In this document: positions 1 through 8,841 of the stretch, one piece after another | Layout of the letters: every line of letters starts with the position of its first letter | How positions within the stretch are numbered: the stretch's first letter is position 1 | NCBI RefSeq assembly: GCF_000023445.1 | Contig: NC_012881.1 | Coordinates: 3,380,001 to 3,444,000 of the forward strand | Direction of reading: 5' to 3' | DNA: 64,000 bases | Source of the DNA: Maridesulfovibrio salexigens DSM 2638 | Lineage (GTDB): Bacteria; Desulfobacterota; Desulfovibrionia; Desulfovibrionales; Desulfovibrionaceae | Notes under the pieces: generated by a model | Told to the model about the DNA's origin: nothing | The model's input: only the letters and a program-made list of their open reading frames with translations | The model's database searches: none | Program-made: the position numbers and the translations under genes

Positions 1-956
1 GCAAGCTTAATGTGATTTGAAATACCTTTCGGTGTTGCCAGAGTTGGAGTCAACTCTCCAGCATGTAATGCGATCGGTACATCGGGGTATTTTGAATGGA
101 AGAAATCCAGCATATTCATATGTAATACGTAATCACGCATGGCAACGGGATTATCCTCAGGGCCGACCATATTAAGTCCCACAACACGCGAATCGCGGCG
201 GACAAGTTCAAAAGACCATGCCATCTGTGCAAATACTTCGGCAGGCTCTGCACCCCTAAAAATCTGATTGATGTAACGGACCTTCACATCACTTCCCGGA
301 CCGCTGCCGACCAGCTCATGCTGCCTACTCTCCGTTCGATCAAGTTCCTTACGAGCCGAATCCATATCTTTAAATAATCCTGCTTGCTTCAATCGTGCAA
401 AACATTCTTCCGGCTTTCCATCCCATTCAACTTCAGCAGCCCAAGGGCTGATCCATTGAGGTCCATAAATAGACATCATAACCTCAATATACTGGACTCC
501 ATCTCGCTCAGCCTGCTGCACTGCATGGGCCAGCAACCTGCCTTTATCCCGTTTGGCTGCTCCAAATCGACTGAATGTAGCGAAAAAACGGTCATGCCCC
601 CACATACGGTTGTCGCGTACTCCTTCTCTTACAGACAGTGAATTAACCGCCCTACCCCAAACATCAGAACGCTTATATGCGTCCTTTGCCGCAACAGTCC
701 CGTTTTTACATGGCCCGCTCACAATACGTCCGCTGGATTCAACTATGCATGCACCATCGTCCGCCGCCCATCGAAGATAGTCTTCAGCGTAAGGAATTCC
801 TGACAGGTGGGAATGGAGCTCTGCCCCCTTCGGCATCTCAGCCAAAATCATACGCAAAGCAACGGGATCGACCGGCTTGAGGAATATCGCCCTCTCAGGG
901 GTCTTGGGAACACAAGCTGAAAGCATAATGAGTAAAATCAGGAATAATTTTTTCAT
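1..956 (-). CDS. Adenosine deaminase-like lipoprotein (C-terminus beyond window)
   Basis: The reading frame starts at ATG 956 and stays open to the left edge, so about 318 N-terminal residues are visible and the end is missing. A short hydrophobic leader ends in the lipobox LSAC (Cys15), so export and lipid attachment are predicted. MPKGAELHSHLSG at about residues 42-54 matches the N-terminal metal-binding HxH motif of the adenosine/AMP deaminase family, and LHAGE near the left edge matches the conserved HAGE motif. The family deaminates adenosine or related purines with a bound zinc ion; the substrate here is unknown. Most family members are cytoplasmic, so a lipoprotein form points to scavenging in the envelope (inference). 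A few deaminase families with signal peptides are known in other organisms. Confidence 0.8.
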   Translation of the reverse strand, partial: MKKLFLILLIMLSACVPKTPERAIFLKPVDPVALRMILAEMPKGAELHSHLSGIPYAEDYLRWAADDGACIVESSGRIVSGPCKNGTVAAKDAYKRSDVWGRAVNSLSVREGVRDNRMWGHDRFFATFSRFGAAKRDKGRLLAHAVQQAERDGVQYIEVMMSIYGPQWISPWAAEVEWDGKPEECFARLKQAGLFKDMDSARKELDRTESRQHELVGSGPGSDVKVRYINQIFRGAEPAEVFAQMAWSFELVRRDSRVVGLNMVGPEDNPVAMRDYVLHMNMLDFFHSKYPDVPIALHAGELTPTLATPKGISNHIKL

Positions 957-1055
957 AATCTACATCTTATACAATAAGCCACTCTTCAAGGTAAATGGCA
1001 TTCTTTAGCATGCATCCCCAGTGATTGAGTACACAATGCGCATCAATTTAAAGCC

Positions 1056-1088
1056 CAAAAAAAAGGCCGCCCCAAGGGACGGCCTTTT
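1056..1088 (-). terminator. Rho-independent terminator of the tmc operon
   Basis: An 8-bp stem (AAAGGCCG/CGGCCTTT) is flanked by A-rich sequence on the left and T-rich sequence on the right, so it can work on both strands. It lies about 20 bases after the tmcA stop codon. It may also protect the downstream deaminase gene from read-through. Confidence 0.8.
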
Positions 1089-1108
1089 TACTAATATGCG
1101 GATAAATC

Positions 1109-1513
1109 CTAATGTGCTGCGGGAGCGGCGCCACCTTTGGGGTGACAACCAGCGCAGGAGATAGGACCTTTATCTTCTTTAACGTGACAGTTTGAACAAA
1201 GCTGATGGTAAGCATTACGCAGGTCGGTTTTACCTGCTTCAGCTTTAACAGCGTGGCAGTCAGAACACTTCTGGTCTTCGGAAGACTCGTCTTCAACGAT
1301 CTTTCCATCTTCCCAGACATGGTGGCAGACAGCACAATCTTCAATACCGGCCATTTCGTTATGTGCATCATGTGCGAACACAGCAGCAGGTCTCTGATGC
1401 TTCGGGAAAGCCGGGTCCAGCAGGGAAGTGATATCTTCCTGACAGAACGCGGGAACCATGTAGAGCAAGACACAGGCGGCAATGACCGCAATAGAGAATA
1501 CTCTTTTAATCAT
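1109..1513 (-). CDS. tmcA: TmcA, acidic tetraheme cytochrome c3 (type II)
   Basis: This periplasmic electron carrier passes electrons from hydrogenase and type I cytochrome c3 to the membrane-bound Tmc complex (known for the family). The 134-residue protein starts at MIKRVF, where a signal peptide ends near AFCQ; an upstream in-frame start would run back into tmcB. Four heme motifs are visible: CAVCH, CSDCH, CSNCH and CAGCH, all with the CXXCH spacing. Free histidines (for example in FAHDAH and the HH after motif 1) can serve as distal ligands. It is the last gene of a four-gene operon, 13 bases after tmcB, and is followed by a terminator. Confidence 0.93.
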   Translation of the reverse strand: MIKRVFSIAVIAACVLLYMVPAFCQEDITSLLDPAFPKHQRPAAVFAHDAHNEMAGIEDCAVCHHVWEDGKIVEDESSEDQKCSDCHAVKAEAGKTDLRNAYHQLCSNCHVKEDKGPISCAGCHPKGGAAPAAH

Positions 1514-1526
1514 TGTAATCTTCCTC

Positions 1527-2837
1527 CTATTCCGGCTTTTCCATGAGTTCATAGATCAGGTCGCCGAAGAACTTAATATCCATACCCAGTTCGTAGTAAT
1601 GGTTAAGGTCTTCGAGTCCACCGTGGCAGTTATGGCAGGGAGCGAGAATGGTGTTCACGCCGGTAGCCTTAAGCTGCTCAGCCTTGATCTTGTTACCCTT
1701 CATACGGACGTTCTTGAACGGAGGACCACAGTTGATAACACCACCACCAGCAGCACAGCAGTAGTTGTGCTCAAGGTTCGGAGTCATTTCAACAACGTTT
1801 TCACACAGTGCGTGTGCAAGCTTGCGGGACTGTTCCATCAGACCGCGACCACGGATGATGTTACAGGGGTCATGCACAGTGATGGGTTCTTTGAACTTCT
1901 CACGCAGCTTGATTTTGCCTGCTTCGAAGAGCTCCCAGAAGAACTCAACGGAGTGGACAACTTCAATAGGATACATTTCCCATGCGTCCCAGCGGTTACC
2001 CTGGTCATAGATGGAGCGAAATGCGTGACCACACTCACCCATTACGATGCGCTTAACCTTGAGGTCGAGAGCGGATTCGAAATGGCGCTTTTTAAGACGA
2101 CCCATCATTTCAAAGTCACCGGTGAACATGCACATATCGGAGTTATCCCAGCCCGGTTCGGTGGGCATGGTGAAGTCAACTCCGGCTTCGTTGAAGATGT
2201 ATGCAGCCTGATAGATGAGCTGGGTACGGAACTTGGGTTCCGGTGCGATAACGGAGTAGTAAATCTCCGCACCTTCTTTATCCAGCGGAATACGCAGATT
2301 GGGCATTTCATCACGGGCTTCATCTTCCTGCCACTGCAGGGTATCCGGCCATTCATCATCTTTGAGCCACATCTGGTTCATGGTAGCGGAATGAGAATGA
2401 GCGGTATCCTGAATGTACTGGGGGGTTACGCCGAGCTTGTGGCACATGCGGCGTACCATGCTCATAATGTAACCGGTATCGATTCCCAGCGGGCAGAAGT
2501 GAACGCAACGGCGGCAGAGGTTACACTCGGTGTAAGCAATCTGTGCCATTTCGTAGATTTCATCTGCAGTAACTTTGTAGTTCTTGCGCAGAATCTTACC
2601 CAGTGTCTGGTGAACTTTACCAGCGGGAGAATAGCTGGGGTCACCTTCATGGGACATATAGTAATGGCAGGCTTCGGAGCACATACCGCAGCGCATGCAA
2701 GTCTCAGCATAAAGCTTAAGTTTTGCGCCGGCTTCTCCTTCAATAACCTGCTTGAGAGTATTTTCGATACGTTCAGGAGTCAGGCGGGAAACACCCCGCT
2801 CGAGTCCAGCGTCTTCGATTTTCCTGTCGAATGTCAT
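1527..2837 (-). CDS. tmcB: TmcB, HdrD-like iron-sulfur subunit of the Tmc complex
   Basis: This cytoplasmic-side redox subunit resembles HdrD and the catalytic subunits of DsrK-type complexes. Two ferredoxin-type [4Fe-4S] motifs are seen near the N-terminus (Cys47, 50, 53, 57 and Cys105, 108, 111, 115). The C-terminal half carries CCG-type cysteine motifs ([14 protein letters not shown] and APCHNCHGG), the signature of heterodisulfide reductase-type non-cubane cluster sites. The length of 436 residues is typical. It lies between tmcC and tmcA with short gaps. The family is thought to link periplasmic hydrogen-derived electrons to cytoplasmic acceptors; the acceptor is not shown by the sequence. 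Confidence 0.93.
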   Translation of the reverse strand: MTFDRKIEDAGLERGVSRLTPERIENTLKQVIEGEAGAKLKLYAETCMRCGMCSEACHYYMSHEGDPSYSPAGKVHQTLGKILRKNYKVTADEIYEMAQIAYTECNLCRRCVHFCPLGIDTGYIMSMVRRMCHKLGVTPQYIQDTAHSHSATMNQMWLKDDEWPDTLQWQEDEARDEMPNLRIPLDKEGAEIYYSVIAPEPKFRTQLIYQAAYIFNEAGVDFTMPTEPGWDNSDMCMFTGDFEMMGRLKKRHFESALDLKVKRIVMGECGHAFRSIYDQGNRWDAWEMYPIEVVHSVEFFWELFEAGKIKLREKFKEPITVHDPCNIIRGRGLMEQSRKLAHALCENVVEMTPNLEHNYCCAAGGGVINCGPPFKNVRMKGNKIKAEQLKATGVNTILAPCHNCHGGLEDLNHYYELGMDIKFFGDLIYELMEKPE

Positions 2838-2863
2838 TTTTCAGTACTCCTTGCGGGAATTGG

Positions 2864-3523
2864 TTACCAGTCCTTGCAGCGACGAACACCGCCGAACTCG
2901 GAACCCATGTAAGCTCTGGTGAACAGGCCGAACACTGCGTGACTCAAACGGGTGAAGGGAATGCTGATGAGCATGATTTCACCACAAAGAATATGCAGAA
3001 TGAGCATAACCTTGGCATCGCCGATTTCATGGTAGGCCATTACACCGGTCAGGAAAACGAGTGCAGGCACAGCAAGTGCGACCCAGTCCTTACCGGTGGT
3101 CAGGTAGGCAACGTCTTTCTGCAGAAAACGGCGTGCACCGAAGTAAATGCAGCAGACAACAACCAGAATAGACATGATGTCAGCGACGGTATCCGGGAGA
3201 GTCGGCCAGCTGATGCCGAAGAACTGGTCCCAGAGAACCACATGTCCCAGCAGGAAGATGGGAACAATGACAAGACAGATGTGAAAAACAAAGGTGACCA
3301 TCGCAGTCCAGGGATTGCGCTGCCAACCAAGGGTTCCGGTAGGATTCATCCATGCCATGATGGAGCGGAAACCATACTTGAAGCTCATGTAATGCAAAGA
3401 CGAACCGTCTTTTGCCTTAGCGAGCTGGTACATGGAAACCAATCTGTAAGCGGAACCGAGAACAAACACGCCCCAGGCGAACCAAGCCAGAGGGCCAACC
3501 ACGAATGCATAAACACTGTTCAT
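2864..3523 (-). CDS. tmcC: TmcC, membrane cytochrome b-type subunit
   Basis: This is a 219-residue integral membrane protein with about five hydrophobic helices, related to the b-type heme subunits of nitrate reductase (NarI) and DsrM. Several histidines in or near the helices (for example MAYHEIGD and HILCGE) could bind heme b. In the Tmc complex this subunit carries electrons across the membrane between TmcA and TmcB (known for the complex). It starts 19 bases after tmcD and ends 26 bases before tmcB, so it is clearly operonic. Confidence 0.9.
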   Translation of the reverse strand: MNSVYAFVVGPLAWFAWGVFVLGSAYRLVSMYQLAKAKDGSSLHYMSFKYGFRSIMAWMNPTGTLGWQRNPWTAMVTFVFHICLVIVPIFLLGHVVLWDQFFGISWPTLPDTVADIMSILVVVCCIYFGARRFLQKDVAYLTTGKDWVALAVPALVFLTGVMAYHEIGDAKVMLILHILCGEIMLISIPFTRLSHAVFGLFTRAYMGSEFGGVRRCKDW

Positions 3524-3542
3524 GTGTAATTCCTCCGGTTTT

Positions 3543-4796
3543 TTAGAATTCGCTTACTTCGGCAACGATGCGAACAAATTTGCCGCCGTCTATTGCACGA
3601 ATGAGGACTTTGGAGCTGTCAGGGCTGAAAATGGGTTCCCAGCACTGATCAAAATCCTGAGCATAGGGCTTGCCGTCAAGAACAACGGTGTAGCGGCCAT
3701 TCTTTTCAACCTTGGCAGCAACCTTGCTGCTATCGGGGCTGAAAACAGGTTTCCAAGCCATCTGATAAACACCGGGCCAGACTTTGCCATCACACAATAC
3801 AGTGTAATCGTAGCCGTCCTTGCCGAGTGCTGCTGCGCGGTTACCATCAGGGCTGACAGCCAGATCGATAACAACAGGAGATGTGATGGACCAGGGCTGT
3901 CCGTCAACAGCAACGGTAAAGCTGCCGAAGGTAGGAGCAACAATAGCCCAGAGCTTGGAACCGTCAGCGCTGAACTGCTGGTGCCAGCAGTTGGCGAAGG
4001 TATTTTTCCAGATAAGCTCTTCGTCCTGAGCCATACCCCACTTACCACCCAGACGCACAGGAGCTACGAGAGCACCGGTTGCGGGGTTGAATGCGGGAGC
4101 CCAGACACATTGGTATTCACGCTGCCAGATCTTGCCATCTACTGCGATGGTGTAATCATAGAGAGTCTTTCTAACCTGACAGGCGACTTTTTCACACTTG
4201 GCGTCAAACACCGGAGTGTAACAGTTCATGAAAACGTTATCCCAGGCAGTGCCGTTCACAGCAACTGAGTAGATACCTTTCTGGAAGGTCTCAATATCAG
4301 CCTGTCCCATAGAAGTAACCTGAACAACTGCAGCAGTGGATTTACCATCTCTGCCTACGGTGAAGTTGTTAGCGTTTTCAAAAAAGTTTTCCCAGAGAAC
4401 TCCATCCACGCCCATACCGTATTCCATATCCTGCTGCACAGCGCAGATAATGGTACCTTCAGGGCCGAAGGTGGTTCTCCAGATGTAGCCGTAATTTTCC
4501 GGCCAATGCTTGCCGTCAACAGACAGAGTCCACTCACCCATCTGCTGGGCTACACCAGTGAATCTTCCGTCAGGTGCAAATTTGGGATAGAAAATCCTGT
4601 CGTATGCTTCTTCCCAAATCTCACCATTGACGCAAGCAGTGAATTCCAGTTCGCCTTTATTAACAACAGCACCGACTTTCTCTCCATCGGGGCTGGCATG
4701 GAATTCTTCCACCCACTCAAATTTATCAGACCAGGATCCAGTGTCCTGGACCTCTCGCCTACCGGGATTCCAATCCCACGTGGACGCATCAGGCAT
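3543..4796 (-). CDS. tmcD: TmcD, tryptophan-rich repeat protein of the Tmc complex
   Basis: This first gene of the tmc operon encodes a soluble protein of 417 residues from ATG 4796, which has a strong GAGGAGG ribosome site 7 bases upstream; the longer frame to 4874 has no such site. The sequence consists of about nine imperfect repeats of 40-48 residues with the pattern 'F(S)PDG/DS.KVAA..... (Y/W)T(V)AVDGK.W....', as expected for a beta-propeller. No redox-cofactor motif or signal peptide is seen. TmcD is a known but poorly understood component of the Tmc complex; a scaffold role on the cytoplasmic side is an inference. Confidence 0.88.
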   Translation of the reverse strand: MPDASTWDWNPGRREVQDTGSWSDKFEWVEEFHASPDGEKVGAVVNKGELEFTACVNGEIWEEAYDRIFYPKFAPDGRFTGVAQQMGEWTLSVDGKHWPENYGYIWRTTFGPEGTIICAVQQDMEYGMGVDGVLWENFFENANNFTVGRDGKSTAAVVQVTSMGQADIETFQKGIYSVAVNGTAWDNVFMNCYTPVFDAKCEKVACQVRKTLYDYTIAVDGKIWQREYQCVWAPAFNPATGALVAPVRLGGKWGMAQDEELIWKNTFANCWHQQFSADGSKLWAIVAPTFGSFTVAVDGQPWSITSPVVIDLAVSPDGNRAAALGKDGYDYTVLCDGKVWPGVYQMAWKPVFSPDSSKVAAKVEKNGRYTVVLDGKPYAQDFDQCWEPIFSPDSSKVLIRAIDGGKFVRIVAEVSEF

Positions 4797-4860
4797 CTCA
4801 CGCCTCCTCATTCCGAAGATCCGGTCTATCCGCCAATATTCCGAATCAACTCGGTTTTTC

Positions 4861-4877
4861 AGGGTGCAGCGCACCCT
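4861..4877. promoter_or_regulatory. Perfect dyad in the tmc leader region
   Basis: AGGGTGC-AGC-GCACCCT is a perfect 7-bp inverted repeat with a 3-base centre, about 65 bases upstream of the tmcD start. It could be an operator for a dimeric regulator or a small hairpin in the mRNA leader. No regulator is identified. Confidence 0.4.
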
Positions 4878-5215
4878 AGTTTTCTAACCAACAATAGTCC
4901 CGTCTTTGGTCGAAACAAACCTCGTCACACCTAAGGCCGGAGACCCGTCCAGCCTTATATCTGCAAGTTAATTGGCACATTTTACAAAGTAGGACAATAG
5001 CATCTGAGGGGTTTGGGTATGAATTTTTTTCAAAATAAAACGAGCAGCATCCTCATCAGGAGGATGCTGCTCGTCCAAAAAAATCTTTTATTTAAATAAC
5101 TTAAAAAAGAATTTATTTTACAAAAAAAGCTAAAATCAAGAGAAAACTTTTAATCAACGTTTTGATTATGTCTACTTTAACAGTAGGACATATTACCTAC
5201 CAAAGCAAGAGGTAA
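4878..5215. other. Gene-free stretch upstream of tmcD
   Basis: No credible coding region is seen. The right part is AT-rich and holds the terminator of the acyl-CoA synthetase operon (5031-5073). The left part should contain the tmc promoter, but I find no convincing sigma70 or sigma54 match. Confidence 0.5.
5031..5073 (-). terminator. Strong terminator of the BioD-like/acyl-CoA synthetase operon
   Basis: A perfect 14-bp stem (5041-5054 with 5060-5073) has a 5-base loop. On the minus strand it is followed by a T-rich tract (complement of AAAATAAAA), so it ends transcripts coming from 5216. It lies about 140 bases after that gene. Confidence 0.85.
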
Positions 5216-6280
5216 TCATAGGTCCAGTTCATCAAATATGTAGTCATAATCTAACTCGGAATTGACCAGCCCTGCTCCATGATTGATCTTAATCATGTCC
5301 CTAAGCTTGTAGCTTTCTTGAATGGCTTCCATCTTCTTGGCTACGGCATAAGTGTCGTCACGCACAACAATAACAGGAATTTCAAGAACTTCCGAACGTG
5401 TCAGAATGATATCATTGGGATAGAGATTACCGGTCAGGATAAGACATGGACAGTTACCTTCAAGGGCTACCAGTTGAACATCCGCCCTGTCACCACCGAC
5501 AATAACAGCAGAATTTTTATGTCGCCTGAAATGGGTGATAAAGTTCTCAACCTGCATGGTACCGATAAGGAAATTCTCAACTACACGGTCCGCCTTGGTG
5601 TGAGCAGAAATGATCTTCCCGAAAAGCCTTTCGGCAAGGTCACTTACCTTGATGGCACCCATGAGCGGGTCACGGGGAATGATGCCCAGCACCTTCACCC
5701 CTTTCTTTTCCAGAAAAGGAACGATTAGTGAGGTCAGTTCATCCATGTAATGTTCAGGAACGTCGTTAAAAACAACTCCAAGGAAATCGTCCCCCAATTC
5801 CTTCTGGACACGGAGCACGTAATCGTAATGAAGCTCACTGCTGTAGCGGTCCACCAGAATGGTCTTTGCGCCGAGGGCACGGGAAACATCAGGTCCGCTT
5901 ACCCCGCAGTAGGTGCCGGAGCTGAGATAGCTGCCGGAGCCTCCAAGGATCATAACATCCTTGTCGCTGCTGAGTTCTTCGTAAGATTCCACGATAGAAG
6001 GCATCAGATCGCCCATATCTTCAGAAAAAGCCTTGATGGTAAAATCACGGGTAACCAGAACAGGAGTAACCTTTGCCGGGTCCTGCTCCAGCCCGAGCAC
6101 CTGCTGGATAAACGCCGCATCTGCATCGCCGGGGGTATCACCATCCATATGGGGAACAGCCCCAACAGGCTTCATGTAACCTACATTAAATCCGCTGTTG
6201 CGGAATTTAAGACCCAGCGACATGGCCAGAAGGTTCTTGCCGGAATATCCGGTAGTGGAACCTATATATATACTTACCAT
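5216..6280 (-). CDS. BioD-like P-loop protein with DRTGG domain (phosphotransacetylase N-terminus-like)
   Basis: The N-terminal part (about residues 1-200) is a dethiobiotin synthetase-like P-loop domain with GSTTGYSGKN as a variant Walker A. The C-terminal part (about 215-330) resembles the DRTGG domain that separates the BioD-like and catalytic domains of long bacterial phosphate acetyltransferases. The acetyltransferase domain itself is absent, so this 354-residue protein is a stand-alone regulatory half. It follows the acyl-CoA synthetase gene by 10 bases in the same operon. A role in sensing or controlling acetyl-CoA/acetate conversion is an inference from context. Confidence 0.8.
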   Translation of the reverse strand: MVSIYIGSTTGYSGKNLLAMSLGLKFRNSGFNVGYMKPVGAVPHMDGDTPGDADAAFIQQVLGLEQDPAKVTPVLVTRDFTIKAFSEDMGDLMPSIVESYEELSSDKDVMILGGSGSYLSSGTYCGVSGPDVSRALGAKTILVDRYSSELHYDYVLRVQKELGDDFLGVVFNDVPEHYMDELTSLIVPFLEKKGVKVLGIIPRDPLMGAIKVSDLAERLFGKIISAHTKADRVVENFLIGTMQVENFITHFRRHKNSAVIVGGDRADVQLVALEGNCPCLILTGNLYPNDIILTRSEVLEIPVIVVRDDTYAVAKKMEAIQESYKLRDMIKINHGAGLVNSELDYDYIFDELDL

Positions 6281-6290
6281 CTATGCCTCC

Positions 6291-8417
6291 TTATTCGCGC
6301 TCATCCGGCCGGTTGCCCGCATCTGCGGAGATGTCGACAACAGTCATCCGGGCATCGGCAACCAGAGCCTCGTCCGAGTTGACAAGCACAGGATTAAATT
6401 CTGCTTCGTAAATTTCAGGAAAATCATCTGCAAGGCATGACATCCTGATCAAAACATCAGTAATCGCCTCGAAGTCAACGGGCTCGCCCCCTTTGACTCC
6501 TTTCAATAACATATAGGAACGGATTTCCCGGACCATTTCTCCAGCTTCCTCTACAGAGAGAGGAGCTAGACGGAACGAGATATCCTTCAAAATCTCAACA
6601 TAAACACCGCCCAGTCCGAACATGAGCAAAGGCCCGAATTGCTTGTCGCGGCGAAAGCCCACAATCACCTCACGGGACTGGGGAGAAGCCATCTGCTGCA
6701 CAAGACAACCGGCAATGAACACATCCGGGCGCAAACGTTGGGTCCGGGCAGTTATATCCCAGAATGCAGCCCTGACTTCCTCTGCGCAGTTAAGGCCGAC
6801 ACGGACACCGTCAACATCGGACTTGTGTGAGATTTCAGGGGAAGCGATCTTGAGTACCACCGGATAGCCAAGCTGCTCGGCAATTGCCACAGCTTCATCG
6901 CCGGAGCGAGCAAGATCTGACTCAGGGGTCGGCAATCCGTAGGCGGTAACAATATCACGGGCTTGAAATTCCACCAGTTCGGAACGGCCGGAGCGTAATG
7001 CATTGTCTACAACCGCGCGGGCTGCATCCACATCATGTTCCGGGGTGAAATATGTACGCGGGGGCCGCCCTTTCCAGACAGCATATTTATGCATGCAGTC
7101 CATTGCCCGGACAGCCTGCTTGGGAAAGTCATATACCGGAACTCCGGCTTCTGCAAAAATTTCACGGGCCTCAGCACTGTTCTTGCGTCCCATAAGACAA
7201 CAGAAAACAGGCTTACTTACTTCACCCATTCCCTGAACAACAGCCTTGGCAACCTCTGTGAAATCAAGATTCACAGTGGGAGCGATTATCACCAGCAGAC
7301 TGTTTACAGCAGGATCATGCCCCACAATGCGCACAGCCCGACCATAACTTTCAGCGTCTGCATCGCCAAGAAGATCTACAGGGTTGTAAAGAGAAGCGTA
7401 TCCCGGAAGCATGCGCTGCAATTCTCCGATAGTGCCCGGAGAAAAAGTGGGCATGCGCATGACCGATTCACCGCAGGCATCAGCAGCCAGAATACCGGGC
7501 CCGCCAGCATTGGTCACAATGCCTAGGTTCGGGCCTAAAGGCAATTCCTGAACTGAAAAAGCCTTAGCAAGGTTGAAAAGTTCATCAAGTTTTTCCACAC
7601 GGATAACACCGGACTGACGAAAGGCTGCATCACAAGCCTGATCCGAACCTGCCATTGCACCGGTATGCGAAGACGCGGCCCGCGCACCTGCGGGAGTAGT
7701 ACCGGCCTTCATCATCAGTATCGGCTTTTTCATGGAAACTTTAGCCGCCTGCGCCATGAATTCGCGACCGTCTTCAATGTTCTCTACATACCCAAGAATA
7801 ACCTTTGTTTCAGGGTCATTACCGAGATATTCGATCATGGAAGCTTCATTGATAACAGCTTTATTCCCGAGACTGATAAACTTGGAAAAACCGACCTTTT
7901 CCCCCAGAGCCCAATCAAGAACAGCTACGCAAAGCGCACCGGACTGCGAGAAAAACCCCATACTGCCGGGAAGCGGATTTCCGGTGGCAAAAGATGCATT
8001 CACCCCGCCTCTGGAGTTGATAACTCCAAGGCAGTTGGGGCCAAGCAGATTGACACCATGCTCTTCAGCCAGCTTTGCAAGCTGAACTTCAAGAAGCCAG
8101 CCTTCGTGATCCACTTCCTTGAATCCTGCAGTGATTACCACAACAGAACTGACTCCGAGTTCAAGTAACTCCTTGAATATTCCAAGGACCAGATCACGAG
8201 GCACAGCCACAACTGCTAAATCAACAGGAGTGCCGATATCAGAAATTTTTTTATAAGCGGAAATACCGTTAATATCGCCGCCTCGAGGGTTTACCGGATA
8301 AAGCTGACCGCTATACCCGGCACTCTGCAGGTTAGACAGAATGGTGTTTCCGATTTTTCCGGAAACAGATGAAGCGCCGACAACGGCGATTGATGACGGA
8401 GTGAACAGACTATCCAA
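6291..8417 (-). CDS. ADP-forming acetate/acyl-CoA ligase, fused alpha-beta
   Basis: The enzyme converts acyl-CoA, ADP and phosphate to the acid, CoA and ATP, or the reverse. The order is a CoA-binding Rossmann domain (about 1-125), succinyl-CoA ligase-like domains (about 145-440), and an ATP-grasp domain (about 480-690). H251 in SSHTGAMAGSD is the conserved phosphohistidine of the alpha part. The length of 708 residues fits a fused form. The chosen start is TTG 8417 with GGGAGA just upstream; it aligns with the family N-terminus (LFTPSSIAVVGAS). It shares an operon with the BioD-like gene. In a sulfate reducer that oxidises substrates incompletely, acetate and ATP formation from acetyl-CoA is a likely role (inference). 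Related protein acyltransferases have a GNAT domain, which is absent here. Confidence 0.87.
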   Translation of the reverse strand: MDSLFTPSSIAVVGASSVSGKIGNTILSNLQSAGYSGQLYPVNPRGGDINGISAYKKISDIGTPVDLAVVAVPRDLVLGIFKELLELGVSSVVVITAGFKEVDHEGWLLEVQLAKLAEEHGVNLLGPNCLGVINSRGGVNASFATGNPLPGSMGFFSQSGALCVAVLDWALGEKVGFSKFISLGNKAVINEASMIEYLGNDPETKVILGYVENIEDGREFMAQAAKVSMKKPILMMKAGTTPAGARAASSHTGAMAGSDQACDAAFRQSGVIRVEKLDELFNLAKAFSVQELPLGPNLGIVTNAGGPGILAADACGESVMRMPTFSPGTIGELQRMLPGYASLYNPVDLLGDADAESYGRAVRIVGHDPAVNSLLVIIAPTVNLDFTEVAKAVVQGMGEVSKPVFCCLMGRKNSAEAREIFAEAGVPVYDFPKQAVRAMDCMHKYAVWKGRPPRTYFTPEHDVDAARAVVDNALRSGRSELVEFQARDIVTAYGLPTPESDLARSGDEAVAIAEQLGYPVVLKIASPEISHKSDVDGVRVGLNCAEEVRAAFWDITARTQRLRPDVFIAGCLVQQMASPQSREVIVGFRRDKQFGPLLMFGLGGVYVEILKDISFRLAPLSVEEAGEMVREIRSYMLLKGVKGGEPVDFEAITDVLIRMSCLADDFPEIYEAEFNPVLVNSDEALVADARMTVVDISADAGNRPDERE

Positions 8418-8841
8418 ACTATCTCCCGACTTCTCCCCAAACTTGTCAGGGAAAACAATTAGTTCTCAAGCAATTAAAATGTAAAATAAATGTAACATGA
8501 AAACACGCTGCCAACAGTTTTTTCCTGTTATCAGCCTCACAAATGGTAAACATAGTCCGAGTACGGCAATGATGGCAAGCAGCTATGCGGCAATGAAAAA
8601 TATATGTAGTCCCTATAATTATCCGCAAAGAAACCCATCGGTCAAAGTATTCCAACTATAAGCATTCTATTTATATGATATTTTTTATCAACCTTCACTA
8701 AATTTACGCATAAAGTTCTTAACAAGCTGAGATATTGCGCTTTTGTCACGTTTAGTGATAAACGTGTCAGAAGGTCGGGTTTTAAAAAAATGTATCAAGT
8801 TAATGATGTGATTAATGCTGTCATTTTGAGGTGGGTCAGCT
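8418..8841. promoter_or_regulatory. Divergent intergenic region with a dyad at 8747-8766
   Basis: This stretch separates the leftward acyl-CoA ligase operon from the rightward HD-GYP gene and must hold both promoters. A perfect inverted repeat, CACGTTTA-GTGA-TAAACGTG, lies about 75 bases before the HD-GYP start and may be an operator. The 69-codon minus frame inside it has no family match by eye and no good ribosome site, so it is not called. Confidence 0.45.

Noticed and set aside
384-880. Overlapping plus-strand reading frames near the left edge
   Set aside because: They lie inside the minus-strand deaminase-like gene, whose frame has clear motifs and a lipobox.
1482-2912. 476-codon plus-strand frame
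   Set aside because: It is the antisense shadow of tmcB, which has cluster motifs and family length.
3522-4268. 248-codon plus-strand frame
   Set aside because: It is antisense to tmcD, whose repeats support the minus strand.
8446-8655. 69-codon minus-strand frame in the acyl-CoA ligase upstream region
   Set aside because: No ribosome site and no recognisable family; it lies where the promoter must be.
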